Of a stretch of DNA of 27,119 nucleotides, positions 13,419 to 22,636 are shown one piece after another (position 1 is the stretch's first letter; each line of letters opens with the position of its first letter). The notes beneath the pieces were generated by a model. It did not search any database, was not told where the DNA came from, and worked only from the letters and a program-made list of their open reading frames with translations. Source of the stretch: an uncultured Oscillospiraceae bacterium. GTDB taxonomy: Bacteria; Bacillota_A; Clostridia; Oscillospirales; Oscillospiraceae. The stretch lies in assembly GCA_910584605.1 (NCBI GenBank), contig CAJUAW010000002.1, positions 41,406 through 68,524 of the forward strand. Direction: 5' to 3'. The position numbers were made by a program, and so were the translations under genes.

Positions 13419-14558
13419 TTACTTGGCAGCCTTCGCGGCCTTGATGGCCTCGATGAGCAGCGGGGTGACCTTGAACAGGTCGCCGCAGATGCCGTAGTCA
13501 GCGATCTCGAAGATGGGGGCGGTGTCGTTCTTGTTGACAGCGATGATGCACTCGGAGTCCTGCATACCGGCCTTGTGCTGGATGGCGCCGGAGATGCCCA
13601 GAGCGACATAGATCTTGGGGTGGACGGTCTTGCCGGTCTGACCCACCTGATGGTCGGCGGACAGCCAGCCGGAGTCGATGGTGGCACGGGAGCCGCCCAC
13701 CACGCCGCCGAGGACCTCAGCCAGCTCCTCAGCCAGCTTGATGCCGCCCTCCACGTCCTTGGAGATGCCGCGGCCCACGGAGACGACCACATCGGCGCCG
13801 ATCAGGTCCACCAGCTTCTTGGCGGCCTTGACCACCTCGACGACCTCGGTCTGCATGTCGGCCTCGGTCAGCTCGAAGCTGGGCTTGATGATCTCGCAGG
13901 CATCGGCCTTGGACTGATCAAAGGCGGCCTTCTTCATGACGCCGGGACGGACGGTGGCCATGGCGGGACGGAACCGGGGGCAGATGATGGAAGCCATCAG
14001 ATGGCCGCCGAAGGCGGGACGGGTCATCTTCAGGTCCCGGGAGACGTCATGCTTCTGGCCCAGCACCACGGCGTGGCTGGTGGCGTCGATGCGCTCGGGA
14101 GCCAGGGTGGAGTTGGCCTTCAGGAAGTCCTTGTAGATGCCCATGTCCACATCCAGGTGGGTGCAGTCGGCGCACAGGCCGGTGTGCAGGCGGGCGGCGC
14201 AGCGGGGCCCCAGGTCGCGGCCGATGTTGGTCGCGCCGATGAGCATGATCTCGGGCTTGTACTCCTCGATCACGTCGCAGATGACCTTGGTGTAGCCGTC
14301 GGTGGTGTAGTTCTTCAGCAGGGGGTGGTCGCAGACGTACACGCCGTCGGCGCCGTAGCCGCCCAGTTCCTTGGCGATGCCCTCAATGCCCTCGCCCAAG
14401 AGGATGCCGTACAGCTTGGTGCCCAGCTCGTCGGCCAGCTTGCGGCCCTCGGAGATCAGCTCGTAAGAGGTGGGCATCATGCTGCCCTGACGCTGCTCAC
14501 AGAATACCCAGACGCCACCCTTGAATTCCTGGATGGCGGAGCTATCAAAATTAGACAT
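13419..14558 (-). CDS. etfA: Electron transfer flavoprotein subunit alpha
   Basis: A 379-aa EtfA, cytosolic partner of EtfB and of the butyryl-CoA dehydrogenase upstream. The N-terminal domain (residues 15-200) has the ETF fold with GATNIGRDLGPR and AARLHTGLCADC. The C-terminal FAD-binding domain (from about residue 245) has the typical VVSVGRGI, GGSRATIDSGW, HQVGQTGKTVHP, ALGISGAIQHKAGM and NKNDTAPIFEIADYGI. In Clostridia Bcd-EtfAB couples crotonyl-CoA reduction by NADH to ferredoxin reduction (flavin-based bifurcation). The gene order and sequence fit this, though bifurcation is inferred. The ATG at 14558 lies 18 bases after etfB with AAGGGAGAG upstream. The gene is followed by a strong terminator. 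Confidence 0.96.
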   Translation of the reverse strand: MSNFDSSAIQEFKGGVWVFCEQRQGSMMPTSYELISEGRKLADELGTKLYGILLGEGIEGIAKELGGYGADGVYVCDHPLLKNYTTDGYTKVICDVIEEYKPEIMLIGATNIGRDLGPRCAARLHTGLCADCTHLDVDMGIYKDFLKANSTLAPERIDATSHAVVLGQKHDVSRDLKMTRPAFGGHLMASIICPRFRPAMATVRPGVMKKAAFDQSKADACEIIKPSFELTEADMQTEVVEVVKAAKKLVDLIGADVVVSVGRGISKDVEGGIKLAEELAEVLGGVVGGSRATIDSGWLSADHQVGQTGKTVHPKIYVALGISGAIQHKAGMQDSECIIAVNKNDTAPIFEIADYGICGDLFKVTPLLIEAIKAAKAAK

Positions 14559-14576
14559 AATTTATACTCTCCCTTC

Positions 14577-15377
14577 TCAGATCATGTGCTTGGCGGCCAG
14601 GATGCCGGCCAGCTTCTCGCAGGTGGCCTTGTCGGCGCCCTCCAGCATCATGCCAGCGCCCTTCTGGGGGGGAGTAAAGGAGGTCAGGATGTTGGTGGGG
14701 GAGCCGCTCAGACCGATGGTGGCCGGATCGATCAGGGGATCGTCCTTCAAGGTGTTGTAGTCAAAGATCTCGTAGGGCTTGTCGTAGCACTCGAAGATGC
14801 CGCTCACGCTCATGTAACGGGGAGTGTTCAGCTCCTTGATGCAGGTGATCAGGCAGGGGGTCTTGACCTTGATGGTCATGTAGCCGTCCTCCAGCATCCG
14901 CTTGACGGTGATGGTGTCGCCCTCCTTGGTGATCTCGGCGGCGTAGGAGACCTGGGGCAGGCCCAGCTTCTCAGCGATCTGGGGACCCACCTGGGCGGTG
15001 TCGCCGTCGATGGCCTGACGGCCGCACATGACAACGTCGTCCTTGTCCACGCCGATCTTGTTGATGGCGGCGGCCAGGATCTGGGAGGTGGCGTAGGTAT
15101 CGGAGCCGCCGAACTCACGGGCGGACACCAGCACGGCGCGGTCCACGCCCCGGGCCATGACCTCGCGGAGCATACCCTCGGCGGGCGGGGGGCCCATGGA
15201 GACGACGATGACCTCGGCGCCGGTCTGCTCCTTCAGCACCAGAGCGGCCTCAACGGCGTTCAGGTCGTCGGGGTTGGTGATGGCGGCCATGGAGGCGCGG
15301 TTCAGGGTGCCGTCAGGGTTGACGGCCACCTTACCGGAGGTATCGGGGACCTGCTTGACACAAACAATGATTTTCAT
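14577..15377 (-). CDS. etfB: Electron transfer flavoprotein subunit beta
   Basis: A 266-aa EtfB, of normal length, starting MKIIVCVKQVPDTSGKV. It carries the conserved N-terminal NPDGTLNRASM and NPDDLNAVEAAL, the region SMGPPPAEGMLREVMARG, and the ETF-beta signature around CGRQAIDGDTAQVGPQ. The C-terminal part (SPTNILTSFTPPQKGAG) wraps onto EtfA in known structures. It binds the nucleotide or FAD used in electron transfer with EtfA. AGGAGG lies before the ATG at 15377, 18 bases after bcd. Middle gene of the operon. Confidence 0.96.
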   Translation of the reverse strand: MKIIVCVKQVPDTSGKVAVNPDGTLNRASMAAITNPDDLNAVEAALVLKEQTGAEVIVVSMGPPPAEGMLREVMARGVDRAVLVSAREFGGSDTYATSQILAAAINKIGVDKDDVVMCGRQAIDGDTAQVGPQIAEKLGLPQVSYAAEITKEGDTITVKRMLEDGYMTIKVKTPCLITCIKELNTPRYMSVSGIFECYDKPYEIFDYNTLKDDPLIDPATIGLSGSPTNILTSFTPPQKGAGMMLEGADKATCEKLAGILAAKHMI

Positions 15378-15395
15378 TTCAATCTGCCTCCTATC

Positions 15396-16538
<1,143 letters not shown>

Positions 16539-16662
16539 TTTGCAGTCCTCCTAGTTTAAATTCTTGGCACTATCGTGAGCGCCCCCTCTGTTCCCGCTCC
16601 TCTCTCGACCGGGAGCAGGGGTGCAAAACGATACATGACAGCGCGCCAAACCCGCCCCTCAT

Positions 16663-16684
16663 CTTTGTTAGAATTTTAACAAAG
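16663..16684 (-). promoter_or_regulatory. Rex operator over an extended -10 in the bcd leader
   Basis: TTGTTAGAATTTTAACAA at 16665-16682 matches the Clostridial Rex consensus TTGTTAANNNNTTAACAA at all but one specified base, and the symmetry extends two bases further on each side. On the minus strand it contains TGTTAAAAT, an extended -10 (TAAAAT at 16678-16673). Bound Rex would block this promoter when NAD exceeds NADH. A -35 at proper distance is poor. Confidence 0.75.
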
Positions 16685-16768
16685 TTGAGGCGAAAAAAGA
16701 GCAACACGGGTCCATCCCGCCGTTGCGGCGCTTATCAGGTTTGGCATATGTAGTGTCTAACCATTGAA

Positions 16769-16797
16769 ATTATATCGGGTTTTCGGATCGAAAGCAA
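16769..16797 (-). promoter_or_regulatory. Upstream promoter of bcd-etfB-etfA
   Basis: Minus-strand TTGCTT (16797-16792), a 17-bp spacer and perfect TATAAT (16774-16769). It starts transcription about 100 bases before the Rex site, which would then act as a roadblock. Between it and bcd there is a leader of about 220 bases with no gene. The rest of the 16539-17031 gap holds only these signals and the MerR-RDD promoter. Confidence 0.65.
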
Positions 16798-16967
16798 GTG
16801 GGACAGCCCTGGCAATTTAGACAGTTTTTTGAGGTTGATTTTGTACAAAAGATAAAATCTGATCCATATTCTTCTAAACCATTGGGGAACCTGCATAGCC
16901 AGGCCCTGTGGGAGGGGGAATCGGGCCAAAAAGTGCAAAATATCTTTGGTTATTTTTGACACAGGTA

Positions 16968-16998
16968 TTGACTGTAAAGCCGCTTGATGGTATATACT
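16968..16998 (+). promoter_or_regulatory. Promoter of the MerR-RDD gene, possibly of the 19-bp MerR type
   Basis: Plus-strand TTGACT (16968-16973) with TATACT (16993-16998) gives a 19-bp spacer, as in promoters twisted by MerR activators; reading the -10 as TATATA (16991-16996) gives a normal 17 bp. No clear dyad is seen in the spacer. Confidence 0.5.
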
Positions 16999-17031
16999 GG
17001 TCCTGAATCAAAGGATGGGAGGCTGATTTTG

Positions 17032-18534
17032 ATGACCATCAAGGACGTGGAGCTTCAGACCGGATTGGCTCGGGCCAACATCCGCTACTACGAGGACCAG
17101 GGCTTTTTCTCCGCTGCCCGGGGGGAGAACGGCTACCGGAACTACTCCGACGAAAATGTAGACATTTTATTAAGGGTGAAGCTGCTGCGCCAGCTGGGCT
17201 TCTCTCTGGAGGAGATCCACGCGCTGCAGAAGGGGGAGCAGTCCCTGGACCGGGCGCTGGCGGAGCGGGAGAGCGGCCTGGAGGCGGAGCGCCGGGCGCT
17301 GGACCAGGCGCTGGAGCTGTGCCGCGCCATGCGGCAGGAGGGCGCGGACTTCTACACCCTGGACGCCCGGCGCTATCTGAACCGTCTGGCCCAGGAGCGA
17401 GTTCTGGAGCAGGACCGGGACCCGGTGCGTATCTTCCCCTGGCGGCGGCTGTTCGCCCGGGAGATCGACAGCCTGCTCTGCCTCACGGCGCTGGTGGTGC
17501 TCCTCCAGCTGTCTGCCCGGATCAACCTGATTCGGGTTTCGGAGAACGCGGGCAGTCTGTTTCTCCTGCACCTGGGGGCCATGGTACTGCTGCTGGGGAT
17601 GGAAACCCTGTCCCTCGCCCTCACCGGGACCACCCCGGGCAAACTCTTGTTTGGGCTGAAAATCCTGCGGGAGGACGGCAGCAAGCTGGATTTTGCGGAG
17701 GCGGGTCAGCGGACGGTCTACGTGGTGCTGTTTTATGGCTTTGCCCAAACGCTGATCGGCAGCCGCATCCCGCTGCTTTCCATCGCCGGGATCGGGATGC
17801 TGGTCTGGGCCTGCTGGCAGGTGTACCACGAAAAAAACCTGTTCTGGGAGGCGGACCAGCTTTACCTGGACGGCAGCACCAAAGAGCGGGCCTTTTGGGA
17901 CAACCGCTGGAATTACCTCCGGGTGGCGGGCTATCTGGCGGCGTGGGCCCTGTGCCTGGGGCTGATGGCGGGGGGCGGCTATCTGGCCGCCCGTCCGCCC
18001 CACCGGGGGGCAAGCCTGACGGCGGAGGAGTTTGTGGACAACTACAACCAGTGCATGGCCTTTGCCTACGGGGAGGAACACGTACCCCGCCGCCTCACTC
18101 TGGCGGGAACCTTTGAGGAGGAGCCCTCCCAAGGGGTGGTCATCTATATGTGGGGGGAGCCTCCCGTGCCGGAAGGGTACTTTATCTTCGACCAGGAGGG
18201 GGATAGACTGCGCAAGGTGGTCTTTACCCGGACATATGAGGGCGGCGGCCCGCTGGAGGGGGAGAAAACCTACAGTGTGGACATCCCTTACGATGAAATT
18301 TACGTGGCCATGCGCTCCTTCCTCTGGGGGAGGCTGGGCGATCAGGGGGTCAGAGCCCTCTATGAAGCGTTGACGGAGGGGGAGGGCAACTACCACGCCA
18401 GCCTGAAGGGCGTTCAGGTGGACAGCGCGATGCGTTTTTCCGGATACAGCTTCTTTGGTGAGAGAGTTCTCTTTGCCCAGGAGGGAGAGATGCAGAGTTA
18501 CTTTGTGGAGTTTGCCATGGAATGGACGGAATAG
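17032..18534 (+). CDS. MerR-type DNA-binding domain fused to an RDD membrane domain and an outer domain
   Basis: A 500-aa predicted membrane-anchored regulator. Residues 1-70 are a MerR winged helix (IKDVELQTGLARANIRYYED...GYRNYSDENVDILLRVKLLRQLGFSLEEI); residues 75-110 are the dimerisation coiled coil. Residues 143-290 form an RDD domain: RRLFAREID with Arg, Ala and Asp in the typical order, helices near 155-172 and 182-202, TTPGKLLFGLKILREDGS, and a third helix near 240-265. A fourth helix (YLAAWALCLGLMAGGGYLA) is near residue 310. The last 170 residues are probably outside the membrane. I choose the ATG at 17032 with GGGAGG upstream. The signal is unknown; the neighbours suggest stress or redox, but this is inference. 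Confidence 0.85.
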   Translation: MTIKDVELQTGLARANIRYYEDQGFFSAARGENGYRNYSDENVDILLRVKLLRQLGFSLEEIHALQKGEQSLDRALAERESGLEAERRALDQALELCRAMRQEGADFYTLDARRYLNRLAQERVLEQDRDPVRIFPWRRLFAREIDSLLCLTALVVLLQLSARINLIRVSENAGSLFLLHLGAMVLLLGMETLSLALTGTTPGKLLFGLKILREDGSKLDFAEAGQRTVYVVLFYGFAQTLIGSRIPLLSIAGIGMLVWACWQVYHEKNLFWEADQLYLDGSTKERAFWDNRWNYLRVAGYLAAWALCLGLMAGGGYLAARPPHRGASLTAEEFVDNYNQCMAFAYGEEHVPRRLTLAGTFEEEPSQGVVIYMWGEPPVPEGYFIFDQEGDRLRKVVFTRTYEGGGPLEGEKTYSVDIPYDEIYVAMRSFLWGRLGDQGVRALYEALTEGEGNYHASLKGVQVDSAMRFSGYSFFGERVLFAQEGEMQSYFVEFAMEWTE

Positions 18535-18541
18535 TGAAAAA

Positions 18542-18567
18542 ATTCCCGCCCCGGAAGGGGCGGGAAT
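18542..18567 (-). terminator. Terminator of hbd
   Basis: ATTCCCGCCCC and GGGGCGGGAAT form an 11-bp stem with a four-base loop; on the minus strand it is followed by TTTTTTCAC. It also lies just after the MerR-RDD stop but has no T-tract on the plus strand. Confidence 0.85.
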
Positions 18568-18578
18568 CCATATTCGGC

Positions 18579-19415
18579 TTACTTGCTGTAGTCGTAGAAG
18601 CCCTTGCCGGTCTTGCGGCCCAGCAGGCCGCCCCGGACCATCTTCCGCAGCAGCAGGGAGGCGCGGTACTTGGAATCGCCGGTCTCGTTGTACAGGGTAT
18701 CCATGATGGCCAGACACACGTCCAGGCCCACCAGGTCGCCCAGAGCCAGGGGGCCCATGGGATGGTTGGCGCCCAGTTTCATGGCGGTGTCGATGCCCTC
18801 GGCGGAGGCCACGCCGGTGTACAGCAGGTCGGCGGCCTCGTTGATCATGGGAATCAGGATCTTGTTGACCACAAAGCCGGGGGCCTCGGCCACCTCGACG
18901 GGCTCCTTGCCGATCTCCTTGGACAGGTTCCAGATTACGTCGAAGGTCTCCTGGGTGGTATTGGCGCCCCGGATGACCTCCACCAGCTTCATGTTGGGCA
19001 CAGGGTTGAAGAAGTGCATGCCGATGACGGGGTGCTTCAGGCCCAGAGCCATCTCGGTGATGGACAGGGAGGAGGTGTTGGAGGCGAAGATAGCGCCCTC
19101 CTTGCACATGGCGTCCAGCTCGTTGAGCAGCTCCTTCTTGGTGGCCATGTCCTCCTTGACGCACTCGATGATCAGGTCGGCGTCGGCGGCGGCGGACTTC
19201 TCCTCCACCAGCACGTTGGCCATCAGGGCGTCCTTGGCGGCCTGGTCCATCTTGCCCTTGTCCACCCGCTTCTGCAGGGACTTGTCCAAGTTGTCCTTGT
19301 GCCGCTGGGCGGAAGCCACGCTGCTGGCGTACATCAGGGCGGTGTGTCCCTTGGCCGCGAAGACCTGGGCGATGCCGCTGCCCATGGTGCCGGCGCCGAA
19401 GATTGCTACTTTCAT
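18579..19415 (-). CDS. hbd: 3-hydroxybutyryl-CoA dehydrogenase
   Basis: A 278-residue NAD(P)H-dependent enzyme that reduces acetoacetyl-CoA to 3-hydroxybutyryl-CoA in butyrate formation. The N-terminal Rossmann motif is GAGTMGSGIAQ (residues 7-17). The catalytic pair is His134 (GMHFFNPVP) and Glu146 (MKLVEV), twelve apart as in the family. ASNTSSLSIT and APGFVVNKILIPMINEA are also typical, and the C-terminal end is LLGRKTGKGFYDYS. I choose the ATG at 19415 because AGGAGG lies upstream; longer readings have no ribosome site. Single-gene unit with its own promoter and terminator, so it is separate from the bcd operon though in the same pathway. Confidence 0.95.
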   Translation of the reverse strand: MKVAIFGAGTMGSGIAQVFAAKGHTALMYASSVASAQRHKDNLDKSLQKRVDKGKMDQAAKDALMANVLVEEKSAAADADLIIECVKEDMATKKELLNELDAMCKEGAIFASNTSSLSITEMALGLKHPVIGMHFFNPVPNMKLVEVIRGANTTQETFDVIWNLSKEIGKEPVEVAEAPGFVVNKILIPMINEAADLLYTGVASAEGIDTAMKLGANHPMGPLALGDLVGLDVCLAIMDTLYNETGDSKYRASLLLRKMVRGGLLGRKTGKGFYDYSK

Positions 19416-19503
19416 AACTTTGTTCCTCCTAAAAAATAGTAGAATAATGCCGGACGCTCCGGCGGAAATGACCGGAAGATCCGGCCCCGCTCTCTGGTTC
19501 ACC

Positions 19504-19532
19504 AGTATAACCTGTTTTTTCCCGAAAGGCAA
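19504..19532 (-). promoter_or_regulatory. Promoter of hbd
   Basis: Minus-strand TTGCCT (19532-19527), a 17-bp spacer and TATACT (19509-19504). The leader to the ATG is about 80 bases. No Rex-like site is seen here, unlike bcd. Confidence 0.65.
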
Positions 19533-19573
19533 GAGGAAAATCGTATCCCCGCCTCCGTCCGCCGGGGATGTTC

Positions 19574-19602
19574 TTGACTTTTTTTCCCGGCAAGTATATG
19601 AT
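19574..19602 (+). promoter_or_regulatory. Promoter of the glycosyltransferase-GtrA pair
   Basis: Plus-strand TTGACT (19574-19579), a 17-bp T-rich spacer and TATGAT (19597-19602). It diverges from the hbd promoter about 45 bases away. Confidence 0.7.
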
Positions 19603-19639
19603 AAGGAAAGCTTTACAGATGCAGGAGGCCGCTGTACCG

Positions 19640-20344
19640 ATGGATGTTTCACTGGTGATCCCCGCCTATAACGAGAGCGCGATCGTGCTGGATACGATCC
19701 GCGCAGTGTCCGCCCGGCTGGCGGAGCTGGCGCAGGACTATGAGGTGCTGATCGTGGACGACGGCAGCACCGACGGCATGGCGGAGCTGGTGCGCGGCTG
19801 CGGCGACCCCCGCGTCCGGCTGGAGGGCTATGCCTCCAACCGGGGCAAGGGCTGTGCCGTCCGGACGGGGATGCTGGCGGCCAAGGGGGACGTTATCCTG
19901 TGTACCGACGCCGACCTGGCCTATGGGGTGGACGTGTTCGCCGTAATACTGGACCGCTTCCGGGCGGGGGACGCCAGTCTGGTCATCGGCTCCCGGCGCA
20001 TAGGGGGCGAGGGCTACAAAAACTACCCCCCGCTGCGGATTTTGATGTCTAAGTGCTTCGGCCTGCTGTCCCACATGATCTCCGGCCTGCCCTACGACAC
20101 CCAGTGCGGCATCAAGGGCTACCGCCGCAAGGCGGCGGAGCAGATCTTTTCCCGCTGCACCACCGACGGCTTCTCCTTCGACTTCGAGGTCCTCATGCGG
20201 GCGGACCGGCTGGGGCTGAAGGTGGAACAGATTCCCGTGTCGGTCATCAACTTCCGGGAATCCAAGGTGAACGTCATCCGGGACAGCGCCCGGATGTTCC
20301 AGGATGTGTTCCGCATCCGTAAAAAAGTCAGGAGCGGGAAATGA
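19640..20344 (+). CDS. GT2 family glycosyltransferase (polyprenyl-phosphate sugar synthase type)
   Basis: A 234-aa cytosolic glycosyltransferase of the dolichyl-phosphate mannose synthase-like group: VSLVIPAYNES at the start, VLIVDDGSTDG near residue 37, NRGKGCAVRTGMLAAKGDVIL, and the DADLAYG metal/sugar motif near residue 90; GSRR and QCGIKGYRR follow. It probably loads a sugar from a nucleotide donor onto undecaprenyl phosphate at the inner face of the membrane. I choose the ATG at 19640 (AGGAGG eleven bases upstream); an in-frame ATG at 19619 lies close to the predicted transcript start without a ribosome site. It overlaps the GtrA-like gene by 4 bases (ATGA), and the two likely work as sugar loader and flippase. 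Confidence 0.88.
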   Translation: MDVSLVIPAYNESAIVLDTIRAVSARLAELAQDYEVLIVDDGSTDGMAELVRGCGDPRVRLEGYASNRGKGCAVRTGMLAAKGDVILCTDADLAYGVDVFAVILDRFRAGDASLVIGSRRIGGEGYKNYPPLRILMSKCFGLLSHMISGLPYDTQCGIKGYRRKAAEQIFSRCTTDGFSFDFEVLMRADRLGLKVEQIPVSVINFRESKVNVIRDSARMFQDVFRIRKKVRSGK

Positions 20345-20826
20345 GAGAGAAAATCGTATTTCTGATCCAGCTGTTCGACCTGAAAAAGTTTATCAAGTTC
20401 GGCCTGATTGGGGTGCTCAATACCCTGGTGGACTTCGCGGTGTTTTACGTGATGGACCGCTGGGTGATCCGGGAGGGCCCAACCCTGGCGCTGCTGGGGA
20501 TGACCGTTGTGGCCGGTCCCTATCTCTCCAACGCCATCGCCTATGTGGTGGCTAACGTCCACTCCTTTGTGTGGAACAAGCTGTGGACCTTCGAGCGGCG
20601 GGACCGGGTCACCAGAGGAGAGGCGGCCCGCTACCTGCTTACCAGCGCGGGGTATGTGCTCATCTCCACGGTGAGCCTGGCGGTGTGCATCCGCATCCTG
20701 TCCCTGCCCTTTGTGGCCCCCCTGGTGCCCCAGGGCTGGACCAACCTGCTGGCCAAGCTGCCCACCGCCTGCGTCACCATTTTTTACAACTACCTGATGA
20801 ATAAGTTTTGGGTGTTCAAAGCGTAA
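20341..20826 (+). CDS. GtrA-like membrane protein (lipid-linked sugar flippase)
   Basis: A 161-aa protein with four hydrophobic helices and the GtrA family pattern: FIKFGLIGVLNTLVDFAVFY at the first helix, SNAIAYVVANVHSFVWNKLWTF around the second, a third helix near residue 100-120, and FYNYLMNKFWVF at the C-terminus. GtrA-type proteins are thought to move polyprenyl-phosphate-linked sugars across the membrane. The start ATG overlaps the stop of the glycosyltransferase, so translation is coupled. The acceptor (teichoic acid, polysaccharide or protein) is unknown. Confidence 0.88.
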   Translation: MREKIVFLIQLFDLKKFIKFGLIGVLNTLVDFAVFYVMDRWVIREGPTLALLGMTVVAGPYLSNAIAYVVANVHSFVWNKLWTFERRDRVTRGEAARYLLTSAGYVLISTVSLAVCIRILSLPFVAPLVPQGWTNLLAKLPTACVTIFYNYLMNKFWVFKA

Positions 20827-20831
20827 AAATC

Positions 20832-20861
20832 CCGGCCCGGAGGTTGTTTCCTCCGGGCCGG
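20832..20861. terminator. Bidirectional terminator between gtrA-like gene and the sensor operon
   Basis: CCGGCCCGGAGG and CCTCCGGGCCGG form a 12-bp stem with a six-base loop; TTTTGTC follows on the plus strand and GATTTTTACG on the minus strand. It serves both converging units. Confidence 0.85.
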
Positions 20862-20866
20862 TTTTG

Positions 20867-22618
20867 TCAGTTGAACAGATCGACCATCTGGATCATATAG
20901 ACCACGTCGTTGACAAAGTAGAAGTACAGGTGCGGACCAATGCCGTCTTCATTGGCGCAGTACCACAGGTAGTCGTCCGGGTAGGCCCAGGTCCAGTCTT
21001 TCTCGTCGGAGAGGAGTCCGGGATAGGCGGCCAGCACCTCCTCCCGGGTGGCCCCCACCCGGATACCTCGGGGGGTGACCATGTCGGTGCGGCCCGTCTC
21101 CATGCGGTTAAGGAAGAAGCTCCCTGAATCAGTGCTGTAGTACCGCAGAGCGGACACCCCGCCTGCGTCGCCGCCGCCGTCTACGGACCAATTCTCCCAG
21201 TAGTCCCCAGGCCAGTAAATGGGGTCGCCTTCCTCAAACACTGACGTCTCTGGCTCAAAGTCCTGGAACATGGAATCCACCCAGTTGCCGAGGCCGATGG
21301 GGGTGGAATAACCGTCCCGGTACAGGCAGACCTCCAGGTCCATCAGCCGCCAGACTGCCTGACGGATGGCATCCCCCGAGGCCATCCCTTCCCGATAGTA
21401 GTCAAAGTGGACCAGGAACTCCGCCGGGCTGCCGTCCTCGTACATGCGGGCCACCAGGTAAGCGGGGGACCATGCCGACCACTCCAGCGCGCCCGAGCTT
21501 TGCGCAGAGACGCCGCTGTAGTTGATTTGATAGAGCCCCAGGAGCTCTCCCTCCAAAGTATCCGTTCCAAGCAAATTAACGGAGTCCAGGCGGAAGTTCC
21601 TGTCCTGGGGTGTGTCCGGGGCGTCCGCCGCCAGGTAGACTGTGGCGTCGTACGCCGCCCGGAGGTATTCCAGGGCCATCTCGTTGAGCCGCGTGTCGAA
21701 GTTGAGGGCATCCGGCGACGACCTGTCCACAAAGCCCCCCACCGGCTCCTCCCCGGCGAAGTACCACTGATTCCACAGCGGCGGGTCCAGCCTGTCGGTC
21801 TCCTCGGCGGGGACCAGGGGAGCGTTCAGGCTGTACTGGTCATAGACGGTGACGGCCCGATCCTCCCAGATAAACAGCTGGTCCGCCCCGCTGACGGCGT
21901 CCAGCACCGCGTCGTCCACATCGTCCATCCGTCCGGTGAGATAAAATACGGGCTGGCCGTCCGCTTTGACGCGGAAGCCCTCCAGGGTCAGGTTGTGGAG
22001 GGCGATTTGGTACCCTTGCCCCTCCGGGTTCATTTCCGGCTCCATCTGTTCCGCCACCTGGTCCAGCAGCCCCTTCTCATTCAGCCCCGCCAGGGCCAGC
22101 GCGTCCCCGGTAGACACCAGCGTCCCCTCCCTTTTGTCGTAGACCAGGGAGAACACATGCCCGGTGTTCAGGTCGGTGGTAAACTGCGACCGGAAAAACA
22201 GCAGATTCAGATACCGGTCGGTGGTGGAGGGGTAGAACAGGCACTGATTTTCCCAGGCGTCCGTTCCCGTCCGGGAATCGAGTTGAGCGTACTCCCCCCG
22301 CAGGTGGTTGAGGGCTTCGTTGATGGCGTCCACCGCCTCGTTCTCCTGTCCGGAAGGGAGGGCCAGAGCGGGGAGTTCCACATAGTTGCCATAGCTGTCA
22401 TAGTACTGGGTCTCCATCACAAGGGAGGGCTCCGGCGGCCGCTGGCGGCAGGACACCAGATTGCCGCAGAAGATGGCGATGGCGAACATCAGAATCAAAA
22501 AGGGCAGGGGCGGCCGCTTCTTGGGCCCGGAGAAGATGTTGCGCAGTCGAATTTCCGTCTCTCTGGCCGACCCGGACAAGGGCAGGGAAAAGGGCGTGCG
22601 GGGCATTTTGTTGTTCAT
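20867..22618 (-). CDS. Anchored sensor-like protein 3 of the BlaI/M56 operon (DUF3298/RsiV-like outer part)
   Basis: A 583-aa protein with the shared anchor (residues 5-57: MPRTPFS...SGSARETEIRLRNIFSGPKKRPP, helix, ending GNLVSC) and a long outer part. Residues 65-280 (NEALNHLRGEYAQLD, SQFTTDLNTGHVFSLVYDK, DALALAGL, GQPVFYLTGR) recall the RsiV/DUF3298-type domain of anti-sigma factors and lipoproteins. The C-terminal 250 residues, rich in Asp, Tyr and Trp, are not recognised; they end with RVGATREEVLAAYPGL. The LVSC at the helix end could be a lipobox, but the 30-residue basic lead is long for one. The ATG at 22618 follows AAGGAG by 6 bases. Last gene of the operon, followed by a terminator. 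Confidence 0.75.
   Translation of the reverse strand: MNNKMPRTPFSLPLSGSARETEIRLRNIFSGPKKRPPLPFLILMFAIAIFCGNLVSCRQRPPEPSLVMETQYYDSYGNYVELPALALPSGQENEAVDAINEALNHLRGEYAQLDSRTGTDAWENQCLFYPSTTDRYLNLLFFRSQFTTDLNTGHVFSLVYDKREGTLVSTGDALALAGLNEKGLLDQVAEQMEPEMNPEGQGYQIALHNLTLEGFRVKADGQPVFYLTGRMDDVDDAVLDAVSGADQLFIWEDRAVTVYDQYSLNAPLVPAEETDRLDPPLWNQWYFAGEEPVGGFVDRSSPDALNFDTRLNEMALEYLRAAYDATVYLAADAPDTPQDRNFRLDSVNLLGTDTLEGELLGLYQINYSGVSAQSSGALEWSAWSPAYLVARMYEDGSPAEFLVHFDYYREGMASGDAIRQAVWRLMDLEVCLYRDGYSTPIGLGNWVDSMFQDFEPETSVFEEGDPIYWPGDYWENWSVDGGGDAGGVSALRYYSTDSGSFFLNRMETGRTDMVTPRGIRVGATREEVLAAYPGLLSDEKDWTWAYPDDYLWYCANEDGIGPHLYFYFVNDVVYMIQMVDLFN
22448..22606 (-). repeat. Shared anchor module, copy 3
   Basis: 159 bp encoding 53 residues from MPRTPFS to VSC. 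49 of 53 residues equal copy 1 (24865-25023); the DNA is also nearly identical, including GGCCAGRGAGACGGAAATTC. Similarity ends at the Cys codon. Confidence 0.85.
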
Positions 22619-22636
22619 GGGGTGCTCCTTTCATCG

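Noticed and set aside
16735..16962. A 75-codon minus-strand frame before bcd
   Set aside because: It covers the bcd promoter (TTGCTT/TATAAT) and has no ribosome site or family resemblance.
17170..19164. A 664-codon minus-strand frame across the MerR-RDD gene and hbd
   Set aside because: Runs through a terminator hairpin and two genes; no ribosome site and low-complexity product.
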